Part shown: positions 1 to 4,590 of the stretch, piece by piece
Position numbering within the stretch: position 1 is the stretch's first letter
How the letters are laid out: each line of letters begins with the position of its first letter
NCBI GenBank assembly: GCA_030620005.1
Contig: JAUXAJ010000316.1
Span: forward strand, 1-5,450
Length of the DNA stretch: 5,450 nt
Source: Promethearchaeota archaeon
GTDB taxonomy: Archaea > Asgardarchaeota > Lokiarchaeia > Sigynarchaeales > SOKP01
Direction: 5' to 3'
Made by a program: the position numbers and the translations under genes
The notes under the pieces: model-generated
What the model was told of the DNA's origin: nothing
Databases searched by the model: none
What the model saw: the letters and a program-made list of their open reading frames with translations, nothing else

Positions 1-686
1 AAAGTGGCGTTCCTATGGGTGAAGGCTATGGTGCGACCGAGACTAGTGGAGGAGCAACCATTAATCTTTCTGCGCTTTCAAAAGTAACAGGATTCATGCG
101 TGAAGTAAAAAGGGGCATTGGCATTCCAATTCCAGATACGGAAGTTAAAATAATGAATCCAGAGACTGGGGAAGAACTTCCCCTTGGCGAGCCCGGTGAA
201 ATCTGGGTAAAAGGCCCTCAAATAATGAAAGGATATTGGCCAACACCAGGTAAGGGCTTGACTGATGATGGATGGATTCAAATGGGTGACATAGCTAAAA
301 TGGATGACGACGGATATTTCCATATCGTAGACCGAATTAAGGACATGATAAATGTATCGGGCAATAAAGTCTATTCAAGAGTGATTGATGACATTTTACA
401 CGAACATCCTGCGGTCAACATAGCGGGAGTGATTGGGGTCCCTGATCCCGAGCGTCCTGGGAGTGAAAGAGTGAAAGCCTTCATAACATTAAAGCCTGAA
501 TTTGAGGGTAAAGTTACTGAGGGTGAAATAATTGCCTATCTAAAAGACAAGGTAAAACCATACGCAGTTCCAAAGTGGGTTGAATTTAGAAAAGATTTGC
601 CCTTAACAATGGTGATGAAACTTTTTAAAAGAAAACTCAGAGATGAAGAAATAGCTAAGATGAAAGCTGAAGGTATCCTTAAATAA
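1..686 (+). CDS. AMP-forming acyl-CoA synthetase, C-terminal part (5' end outside window)
   Basis: The reading frame is open from base 3 to the TAA at 684-686, so the gene starts upstream and the ATG at 15 is internal. About 227 residues are visible, roughly the last 40% of a typical 500-570 residue ANL-superfamily enzyme. These enzymes activate a carboxylic acid with ATP to an acyl-adenylate and transfer it to CoA in the cytoplasm. Counting from the ATG at 15, the adenylate-binding motif YGATET is at residues 5-10. The ATP-ribose Asp is in MGD (D92) and the hinge-region Arg in VDRIKD (R107). The C-terminal lid runs from about residue 110, with SGNKVYSRVIDDIL at the A8 position and LPLTMVMK at the A10 position, where K202 aligns with the catalytic lysine. 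A8 and A10 are unusual: A10 lacks the common PTGK form and A8 lacks the usual Pro-x-Glu. The acyl substrate cannot be read from this part. The SCP2-type gene that follows suggests a fatty-acid or other hydrophobic substrate, which is inference. Confidence 0.92.
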   Translation, partial: SGVPMGEGYGATETSGGATINLSALSKVTGFMREVKRGIGIPIPDTEVKIMNPETGEELPLGEPGEIWVKGPQIMKGYWPTPGKGLTDDGWIQMGDIAKMDDDGYFHIVDRIKDMINVSGNKVYSRVIDDILHEHPAVNIAGVIGVPDPERPGSERVKAFITLKPEFEGKVTEGEIIAYLKDKVKPYAVPKWVEFRKDLPLTMVMKLFKRKLRDEEIAKMKAEGILK

Positions 687-694
687 TATTTAAA

Positions 695-710
695 TTTTTT
701 TTTTTTTTTT
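695..710 (+). terminator. 16-T run terminator after acyl-CoA synthetase
   Basis: An uninterrupted run of 16 T begins 8 bases after the stop codon. It has no GC-rich hairpin, which matches the T-tract intrinsic terminators of archaeal RNA polymerase. It should end the upstream transcript. Confidence 0.7.
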
Positions 711-729
711 AACTTTTAATGAAATTTCA

Positions 730-753
730 AGTAAAATGAATTTACTCTTTTTT
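730..753 (+). terminator. Possible back-up hairpin terminator
   Basis: AGTAAA (730-735) and TTTACT (741-746) form a perfect 6-bp stem with a 5-base loop, followed after one C by six T (748-753). It lies 20 bases after the 16-T run and could catch read-through. The stem is AT-rich and short, and chance occurrence in this very AT-rich spacer is possible. Confidence 0.35.
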
Positions 754-845
754 ATTTAAACTTTCATTTATCATTTATTTATTATTAAGAAAAATGAAAA
801 AAGGGAAAGATTTTTTTACAATATTATTTTAAGATTTAAATAATT

Positions 846-860
846 AGAAAATTAATAAAT
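846..860 (+). promoter_or_regulatory. Candidate BRE/TATA for the SCP2-type gene
   Basis: AGAAAA (846-851) followed by TTAATAAAT (852-860) resembles a purine-rich BRE plus a TATA element. Transcription about 25 bases downstream would give a leader of around 40 bases before the ATG at 924. The whole spacer 687-923 is extremely AT-rich and other TATA-like strings exist, for example around 863-868, so the exact site is uncertain. I see no gene in this spacer. Confidence 0.25.
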
Positions 861-923
861 TTCTATAAACATCTAAAAATAATTAAAAAATAACTTAAAA
901 AAATAATTAAGGGTGAAAAAATA

Positions 924-1394
924 ATGGGAATATTATTTGGAACTCCAGAATGGGCGGAGGCATATGCAAAAGGTCTCAATGAGAATGCTGATTATAGAGA
1001 AGCTGCGGGACCAGATGGTTTTCCACCAGACGGCTGGGAAGGCGATTTTATTTTTGAAGTTGAGCCGAGCGGTAATTTAGACCATAAAATTACAATGTGG
1101 GTTGGATTATATCACGGTGATTGCACGGGATGCAAAATTCTAGGGCCTGATGATAAGTATCAAGTCGTAAAGTCTGGAGAGAAAGCACCTGAAGGTGTAT
1201 ATGGTGTGGAATTCGTTTATAGCGCTAAATATGATAATTGGGTAAAGATAATGAATAATGAATTGGATTCTATTCGAGCTTTATTAGCAGGACAAGCGAA
1301 ACTTCAGGGCGATATGGCTAAAGTCATGAGAGCTACTAAGGCGGCCCAGTGCATGGTGGCCACAACAGCTGCTATAGATACGGATTTTTACTAA
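924..1394 (+). CDS. SCP2 sterol-binding-domain (sterol carrier-like) lipid-binding protein
   Basis: This is a 156-residue single-domain protein. The start is set by GGGTGA at 911-916, 7 bases before the ATG. The sequence has the build of prokaryotic SCP2-fold proteins (COG3255 type). An N-terminal helix with FGTPEWAEAYAKGLN (residues 5-19) is followed by a beta-rich section (WEGDFIFEVEP, then MWVGLYHGDC). A YDNWVKIMNNELDSIRALL helix pair leads to AKLQGDMAKVMRATKAAQ, the equivalent of the usual GKLKLKGDM segment, and the chain ends IDTDFY. There is no signal peptide or membrane segment, so it is cytoplasmic. SCP2 domains hold hydrophobic ligands such as fatty acids or acyl-CoA in a tunnel. The ligand here is unknown. 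The acyl-CoA synthetase upstream on the same strand suggests a role in lipid or acyl-CoA metabolism (inference), but a T-run separates them, so they are probably not one operon. HGDCTGCKIL carries a CxxC pair whose significance is unclear. Confidence 0.85.
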   Translation: MGILFGTPEWAEAYAKGLNENADYREAAGPDGFPPDGWEGDFIFEVEPSGNLDHKITMWVGLYHGDCTGCKILGPDDKYQVVKSGEKAPEGVYGVEFVYSAKYDNWVKIMNNELDSIRALLAGQAKLQGDMAKVMRATKAAQCMVATTAAIDTDFY

Positions 1395-1440
1395 AAAACA
1401 CTTAGTAATCGAAAAAATTTTTATATTATTCTTTTTTTTT
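1388..1440 (+). terminator. Stem-loop overlapping the stop codon plus T9 tract
   Basis: TTACTAA (1388-1394, including the stop codon) pairs perfectly with TTAGTAA (1402-1408) across a 7-base loop. A weak T-rich patch follows, then nine T at 1432-1440. The T9 tract is the likelier termination signal. The stem overlapping the stop may help stabilise the mRNA end or be incidental. Confidence 0.55.
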
Positions 1441-1494
1441 AAAAATTAATTAAATAATTAATTCTAATTAAACATCACAAGCTTTCTTCTGTTT

Positions 1495-1538
1495 AATAAT
1501 CATTGAATCAAAACTCTTTAAAATTATCAATGATAATT
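1495..1538. repeat. Imperfect 12-base inverted repeat with embedded 17-base palindrome
   Basis: AATAATCATTGA (1495-1506) and TCAATGATAATT (1527-1538) are inverted copies matching at 11 of 12 positions, separated by 20 bases. The right arm overlaps a tighter palindrome, AATTATCA (1522-1529), one A, TGATAATT (1531-1538). It could be the palindromic left end of an IS200/IS605-derived element, an operator-like site or a stem-loop. It lies between two convergent genes, so an operator role for either flanking gene is unlikely. Confidence 0.45.
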
Positions 1539-1706
1539 GGATGCCTGAATTGATACCGCTTGACAATTCTTTCCTTGAAGACTTCGATAGCAAATGGATT
1601 GCCAAAACTTTTCATTTAAAATGGAAAAGAAATCTACTTCTCTTTAGGAAGTGGGAGCGAACTCGTAGGAAACTACTGACTTTATTTAGGCAGTAGTAGT
1701 TCATCA
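1495..1706 (+). mobile_element. Possible miniature IS200/IS605-type relic or structured RNA in the gene-poor stretch 1395-1811
   Basis: This is the part of the 1395-1811 spacer with more balanced base composition than its surroundings. After the inverted repeat at 1495-1538 come three consecutive hairpins. Hairpin A is 1608-1629 (9 pairs, one bulged G). Hairpin B is 1634-1654 (7 pairs including one G-U, loop TCTTTAG). Hairpin C is ACTACTG 1672-1678 with CAGTAGT 1691-1697, and AACTACT 1671-1677 can alternatively pair with AGTAGTT 1695-1701. Hairpin C and its flanks (GAGCGAACTCGTAGGAAAC upstream, GTAGTTCATC downstream) resemble, from memory, the right ends of IS200/IS605 elements, which also encode the 3' end of TnpB omega RNA. 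No transposase is visible. A 51-codon frame (ATG 1541 to TAG 1694-1696) overlaps the hairpins but has no ribosome binding site and no recognised motif. Alternatives are a standalone structured RNA or chance. Confidence 0.3.
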
Positions 1707-1778
1707 ATCTATTTTTAATCTTATTTATCTATTTAGAGGAATTTATCAATCTTGACTTTTTTTAAGAAAAATAGAGTT

Positions 1779-1787
1779 AAAAAAAAA
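1779..1787 (-). terminator. T9 tract (minus strand) after the second SCP2-like gene
   Basis: Nine consecutive A on the plus strand read as nine T on the minus strand, about 25 bases beyond the stop codon of the minus-strand gene ending at 1812. There is no clear hairpin. It fits a T-tract terminator. A plus-strand T7 run at 1757-1763 lies just beyond it. Confidence 0.55.
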
Positions 1788-1811
1788 GATTCTCAAGAGC
1801 ATAGAACAAAT

Positions 1812-2231
1812 CTATTTTTTTATTTTATCAAGTACAAATACCTTTGGGAATTTCAGTAAAATTCCAAGATTTCGTTTTCCCGTGCTTCCCTTTTCAAATC
1901 GCAACTTCTTATACCCAAACTCGTTTTTCTTTGTAACCATCTGAATAGTGGATAGTTCTCCGCTATGGAAGCCCATGGCGTCTTCGGGTGTTAATTTTAA
2001 CACTATGTCGTAGTCGTCTAATTTACCACGGCTCAGTTTATAATTGCCATTTTCAGCAACTAAATTTGCCCAAAAATAGTTGTCTTCCTCCATTTGATAG
2101 CCTAAATTAATTCTCGCTTTAAACTTACTAAGAGCTTTTGAATTCTTAGGATTTTTTCGTTTGTCGTCAATAATACTCATTAGGACGGAGTTTAAAGTCG
2201 TAAATAAATTGTCTTGTTCATCTTTATCCAT
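1812..2231 (-). CDS. Divergent SCP2-like (sterol carrier fold) small protein
   Basis: This is a 139-residue, lysine-rich, soluble protein. GGATGA on the minus strand (2243-2238) ends six bases before the ATG and supports the start at 2231. Residues 1-40 are a charged, probably helical leader. From about residue 40 to the end the pattern fits an SCP2 fold: ARINLGYQMEE and YFWANLVAENGNYKLSRG as strands, then DDYDIVLKLTPEDAMGFHSG, which lines up with the family's 'xPDvtltls-dedfldl-xGkl' region. KLRFEKGSTGKRNLGILLKF follows, equivalent to the 'gklkikGdm' segment. No signal peptide or membrane helix is seen. The assignment is by fold-level pattern only, with no catalytic motif to confirm it. It faces the other SCP2-type gene tail to tail and is divergent from the alcohol dehydrogenase, sharing an AT-rich promoter region with it. 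Ligand and role are unknown; lipid or acyl-CoA binding is inferred. Confidence 0.6.
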   Translation of the reverse strand: MDKDEQDNLFTTLNSVLMSIIDDKRKNPKNSKALSKFKARINLGYQMEEDNYFWANLVAENGNYKLSRGKLDDYDIVLKLTPEDAMGFHSGELSTIQMVTKKNEFGYKKLRFEKGSTGKRNLGILLKFPKVFVLDKIKK

Positions 2232-2274
2232 TTTTTTTCATCCAACTTTTTTTTAATGTTAATACTATGTTTAA

Positions 2275-2295
2275 TTTTATAAATATTTATATATT
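2275..2295. promoter_or_regulatory. Back-to-back TATA elements between divergent genes
   Basis: TTTATATATT (2286-2295, plus) is well placed for the alcohol dehydrogenase: a start site 25-30 bases on would give a leader of about 30 bases before the GTG at 2351. TTTTATAAAT (2275-2284) read on the minus strand could serve the SCP2-like gene, with a leader of about 20-25 bases before its ATG. The two elements nearly touch, so the two promoters may compete or be co-controlled (inference). Confidence 0.45.
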
Positions 2296-2335
2296 AGTGG
2301 TTGCCTAATTAAAAAATATATCAAATTATAATTTT

Positions 2336-2342
2336 AAGGTGA
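2336..2342 (+). promoter_or_regulatory. Ribosome binding site AAGGTGA fixing a GTG start
   Basis: AAGGTGA is complementary to the expected archaeal 16S 3' end (…ATCACCTCC). It sits 8 bases before GTG 2351-2353, with the spacer AAAAATAA. It selects the GTG start, which gives the family-typical opening MWFFFSP. The string GGTGAAAAAATA is also found before the SCP2-type gene at 924. Confidence 0.7.
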
Positions 2343-2350
2343 AAAAATAA

Positions 2351-3148
2351 GTGTGGTTTTTTTTCTCGCCAAACATAATTTATGGTGAGGATGCGATAAA
2401 TTTTCTAGAAAACATTTCTGGAGAGAAGTGTTTTATAGTATCTGATAAAATTCTTGAAGAGTTAGGCCATGTAAAAATTTTAACTGATAAACTTGACGAA
2501 CTAGGAAGGCAGTATAAAATTTACACCGAAGTAAAGCCAGATCCTCAAGAAGAAGATGTAATGAAAGGAAAAGAAGCGTGCAATTCGTTTGCTCCAGATT
2601 TAATTATTGGTTTAGGTGGGGGCTCTGTAATGGACACGGCAAAAGCAATATGGGCAATGTATGAACTTCCGGAGTTGGTTGTTGAAGACTTAAATCCTTT
2701 TAGAGAAGACTTATATACTTTAGGAAAAAAAGCACGATTTGTTGCAATACCGACTACTTCGGGAACTGGAGCCGATGTTACATGGGCTGTTGTAATATCT
2801 AGATTAGAAGGAGATCATTGGAGGAAATTGGAAATTGCCCATAAAGGATTCGTTCCCACGTACTCGATCCTTGACCCTGTTTTTCCATCAGGAATGCCTC
2901 CGAAATTAACTACCGATACGGCGTTCGATGTGCTTGCGCATTCGTTTGAAGGGCTAATCTCTATTTGGCGGAATGAATTTAGTGACGCCATGTGCATAAA
3001 AGCTATAGAACTTGTCTTTAAATATTTGCCAATCGTTCATAAGGATCCTAAAAATATTGAAGCTAGAGATTTCATGCATCAAGCGGCTACAATGGCGGGA
3101 TTGGGCTTTGGGAATGGTCAAGCACATATTTTCAAATATATCTTTTGA
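2351..3148 (+). CDS. Fe-ADH, NAD(P)-binding N-terminal portion (first open segment, 265 aa)
   Basis: The segment runs from the GTG start to the in-frame TGA. Residues 1-180 form the nucleotide-binding domain: MWFFFSPNIIYGEDA at the start, PDLIIGLGGGSVMDTAK (GGGSxxDxAK, residues 89-98) for the pyrophosphate of NAD(P), and PTTSGTGAD (134-142) for the cofactor. DTAFDVLAHSFE (189-200) supplies the first two iron ligands, D193 and H197. These are the counterparts of the DxxxH pair in E. coli FucO. The last seven residues before the stop (HIFKYIF) have no counterpart in the family and come from the inserted segment. On its own this product lacks the two C-terminal His ligands, so it should not be an active metal-dependent dehydrogenase. 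Confidence 0.85.
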   Translation: MWFFFSPNIIYGEDAINFLENISGEKCFIVSDKILEELGHVKILTDKLDELGRQYKIYTEVKPDPQEEDVMKGKEACNSFAPDLIIGLGGGSVMDTAKAIWAMYELPELVVEDLNPFREDLYTLGKKARFVAIPTTSGTGADVTWAVVISRLEGDHWRKLEIAHKGFVPTYSILDPVFPSGMPPKLTTDTAFDVLAHSFEGLISIWRNEFSDAMCIKAIELVFKYLPIVHKDPKNIEARDFMHQAATMAGLGFGNGQAHIFKYIF

Positions 3149-3153
3149 AAAGC
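3120..3153 (+). repeat. 30-base insertion with AAGC flanking repeats and a perfect 8-bp hairpin
   Basis: AAGC occurs at 3120-3123 and again at 3150-3153, so exactly 30 bases are extra. Inside, TTTTCAAA (3129-3136) and TTTGAAAA (3144-3151) are perfect inverted copies around the 7-base loop TATATCT. The TGA stop (3146-3148) lies in the right arm. The segment is much more AT-rich than the coding sequence around it. The AAGC pair could be a 4-base target duplication, a slippage footprint or coincidence. I found no second copy of this hairpin in the window. Confidence 0.8.
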
Positions 3154-3157
3154 GCAA

Positions 3158-3580
3158 ATGGGCCATGCCATGGGTCATAGTTTCGGAGCAGTATTTCATG
3201 TACCTCACGGGAGAAATGTAGGTGTTTTTCTTACCTATGTCAATCAGTTCTGCCTTAACAATCCCGAAGAAACCGATAAATCTGCTGAAATCTTGGGAAC
3301 TACTGCGAAAAAGTTGGGCTGGGCAGAATGGAGTACTGATAACAAGAAAGCGGCTTACATAGTCATAGATAGAATTAAAGAGCTTCAAAAAACGGTTGAA
3401 TTCCCTACTAAATTGGCTGATGTAGGAATTTCAAGAGAAGACTTTGACAAAAATTTGAAATTATTAACCAGTTTATGCTTTCAAAGTTCTTGCAGTGTAA
3501 TGGCTCCCAGATCTGCAAATGCTGCGCAATATAATAAACTCTTTACTTACGCATTCGAAGGGAAAGATGTAGACTTCTAA
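3158..3580 (+). CDS. Fe-ADH, metal-binding C-terminal portion (second open segment, 140 aa)
   Basis: This segment follows in the same frame as the N-terminal portion. It opens with MGHAMGHSFGAVFHVPHG, the signature holding the last two iron ligands: H3 (3164-3166) and H17 (3206-3208), 14 residues apart as in E. coli FucO (H263 and H277). The rest is the all-helical domain, ending KLFTYAFEGKDVDF as in many bacterial and archaeal Fe-ADHs. The ATG at 3158 is an internal methionine of the family, and no ribosome binding site precedes it (GAAAAGCGCAA). Independent initiation is therefore unlikely, though re-initiation 9 bases after the TGA is conceivable. Alone it lacks the cofactor-binding domain. 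Confidence 0.8.
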   Translation: MGHAMGHSFGAVFHVPHGRNVGVFLTYVNQFCLNNPEETDKSAEILGTTAKKLGWAEWSTDNKKAAYIVIDRIKELQKTVEFPTKLADVGISREDFDKNLKLLTSLCFQSSCSVMAPRSANAAQYNKLFTYAFEGKDVDF

Positions 3581-3598
3581 ATTTTTCTATTTATACTC

Positions 3599-3608
3599 TT
3601 TTTTTTTT
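3599..3608 (+). terminator. T10 tract after the alcohol dehydrogenase
   Basis: Ten T begin 18 bases after the TAA at 3578-3580, with no hairpin in front. This fits the T-tract pattern seen after the other plus-strand genes. Confidence 0.55.
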
Positions 3609-3644
3609 ATGAAGAAGAAAAATGATTTGAACTGAAATATAAGG

Positions 3645-3652
3645 TTTATATT
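3645..3652 (+). promoter_or_regulatory. Candidate TATA element for the HAD phosphatase gene
   Basis: TTTATATT preceded by AAGG (BRE-like) lies about 50 bases before the ATG at 3701. A start site near 3672-3678 would leave a leader of about 25 bases. The following T-rich stretch (3651-3667) could also act as a second termination signal for the upstream gene. Confidence 0.4.
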
Positions 3653-3700
3653 TTTTTTTTCTTTTTTATTATTATACAAAATCTTTTTTTAAAGCTACGC

Positions 3701-4501
3701 ATGCTTACTGTCAAAGACAACTTATTTGCCTTACAAAAAAAGGAAATTTTTTTTTTTGATTTAGACGGAACATTATATTTAGGAAACAAACTGTTTAAAG
3801 GAGTTATCGAGTTAATTGAAAAATTAAAAAAAGAAAATAAACTTGTTTTCTTTCTTTCTAACAATTCAAGTAAATCTACTTCAGATTATCTTAAAAAATT
3901 AAAAAATTTAAACTTGAATGTAGCGATTAATGACATCATCTTATCGCAACATCCTACGATCGACTATTTAAAAAAAAAAAATTATAATAAAATATTCTTG
4001 ATGGGCAATCAATCTCTAAAACTTGAGTTTGAACAAGAAGGCTTTGAATTAACTGAGGAAGATCCAGAGATCTTAGTCCTTGGCTTTGACCAAGAATTAA
4101 CTTACGATCGTTTAGTTAAAGCTTCTTTCCTACTTCAAAACGACATCCCTTATATTGCGACACATTTGGATAACAGATGTCTTACTGAAGATGGATACAT
4201 TCCTGATGCTGGAGGTATTGCGGCTCTATTATACAAAGCTACAGAAAGGATGCCAAGAGTTTTTGGAAAACCAAATAAAGAAATGCTTCTGTTTAAATTA
4301 GAGCAACTTAAGATTTCACCTAAAAGGGCTATAATGTTTGGAGATAGGTTATACACAGACATGCGCATGGGGCTTGAAGCAGGGGTCTCTACTTGTTGTG
4401 TATTGTCTGGAGAAACAACCTTAGAAATGATAAAAAAAAGCGAGTATAAACCAGATTTTATAATTAATGGGATATGGGAAATTCTAGATATATTTTATTA
4501 G
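3701..4501 (+). CDS. HAD-superfamily phosphatase, NagD/p-nitrophenylphosphatase type (subclass IIA)
   Basis: A 266-residue cytoplasmic phosphohydrolase with all four HAD motifs. Motif I is FFFDLDGTLY, with nucleophile D20 and acid/base D22. Motif II is FLSNNSSKS (S53). Motif III is the Lys in GKPNKEM (K190). Motif IV is MFGDRLYTDMRMG, with Mg-binding D215 and D220. The C2-type cap lies between motifs II and III (about residues 80-180). Where NagD proteins usually have a TNPD-like loop, this one has THLD followed by GYIPDAGGIAALL. Relatives hydrolyse small phosphate esters such as phosphoglycolate, glycerol phosphate, sugar phosphates or nucleotides, and the substrate here cannot be predicted. 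No Shine-Dalgarno sequence precedes the ATG (AAAGCTACGC), unlike the other starts in this window, so initiation may depend on a short leader. Starting at 3701 gives the normal short lead before motif I. The gene appears monocistronic and converges with the PPDK gene. Confidence 0.88.
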   Translation: MLTVKDNLFALQKKEIFFFDLDGTLYLGNKLFKGVIELIEKLKKENKLVFFLSNNSSKSTSDYLKKLKNLNLNVAINDIILSQHPTIDYLKKKNYNKIFLMGNQSLKLEFEQEGFELTEEDPEILVLGFDQELTYDRLVKASFLLQNDIPYIATHLDNRCLTEDGYIPDAGGIAALLYKATERMPRVFGKPNKEMLLFKLEQLKISPKRAIMFGDRLYTDMRMGLEAGVSTCCVLSGETTLEMIKKSEYKPDFIINGIWEILDIFY

Positions 4502-4556
4502 TGAGAATAAAGAGTAAGTTACTTAAAATCGAGAATTAAAAAAAATTAAATATTTA

Positions 4557-4572
4557 TTTTTTGAAAAAAAAA
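4557..4572. terminator. Bidirectional T-tract between convergent genes
   Basis: Six T (4557-4562), one G, then nine A (4564-4572) lie between the HAD gene (+) and the PPDK gene (-). The A9 reads as T9 on the minus strand, 18 bases after the PPDK stop, and is the stronger signal. The plus-strand T6 is weaker. Confidence 0.5.
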
Positions 4573-4590
4573 TTTGGTTTCAAACACTTT

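Larger units (their letters stand above)
2351..3580 (+). pseudogene. Iron-containing alcohol dehydrogenase gene, interrupted by an in-frame TGA within a 30-base insertion
   Basis: Both halves are in the same reading frame. Only the TGA at 3146-3148 breaks it; there is no frameshift. Removing 30 bases (3124-3153, flanked by AAGC repeats) joins GLGFGNGQA to QMGHAMGHSFG. The restored protein is 399 residues, normal for a group III Fe-ADH, with the exact family spacing between the conserved Asn of FGN and the first iron-ligand His. The intact enzyme would oxidise alcohols or reduce aldehydes with NAD(P)H at a metal bound by one Asp and three His. Apart from the insertion the gene shows no decay: promoter, ribosome binding site, both domains and the C-terminal EGKDVDF are all present. 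That fits either a very recent disruption or a segment that is removed or skipped. An assembly error is also possible. Labelling it a pseudogene is the cautious reading, not proven. Confidence 0.6.

Noticed and set aside
1541..1696. 51-codon frame rich in basic residues in the 1395-1811 spacer
   Set aside because: There is no ribosome binding site and no recognisable family, it does not show a TnpB C-terminal zinc finger, and its 3' half coincides with hairpins B and C, which better explain the sequence. It is kept only as part of the candidate element.
3146..3148. In-frame TGA read as selenocysteine
   Set aside because: The family has no conserved Cys/Sec here, the TGA lies in a 30-base stretch foreign to the family, and no SECIS-like element was recognised. 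Sec insertion would not explain the ten extra codons.
3111..3170. Canonical bulge-helix-bulge intron in the ADH gene
   Set aside because: The inner stem is perfect, but no pairing gives two 3-base bulges separated by a 4-bp helix at the exon borders. The internal loop is about 9 by 9 bases. A relaxed form is not excluded.
2954..3388. Minus-strand open frame across the ADH gene
   Set aside because: It is a shadow of the ADH coding sequence. It shows no recognisable motif and runs opposite a well-supported gene.
3158..3580. Fe-ADH encoded as two natural subunits
   Set aside because: No ribosome binding site precedes the second part. The break lies inside the metal site rather than at the domain border, and the first part ends in residues foreign to the family.
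2351..3580. Frameshift in the ADH gene
   Set aside because: Positions 2351 and 3158 are in the same frame (807 bases apart, divisible by 3), so the interruption is only the in-frame TGA.
3646..3864. Minus-strand open frame over the start of the HAD gene
   Set aside because: It is a lysine/phenylalanine-rich artefact of T-runs and A-rich coding sequence, opposite clear HAD motif I.
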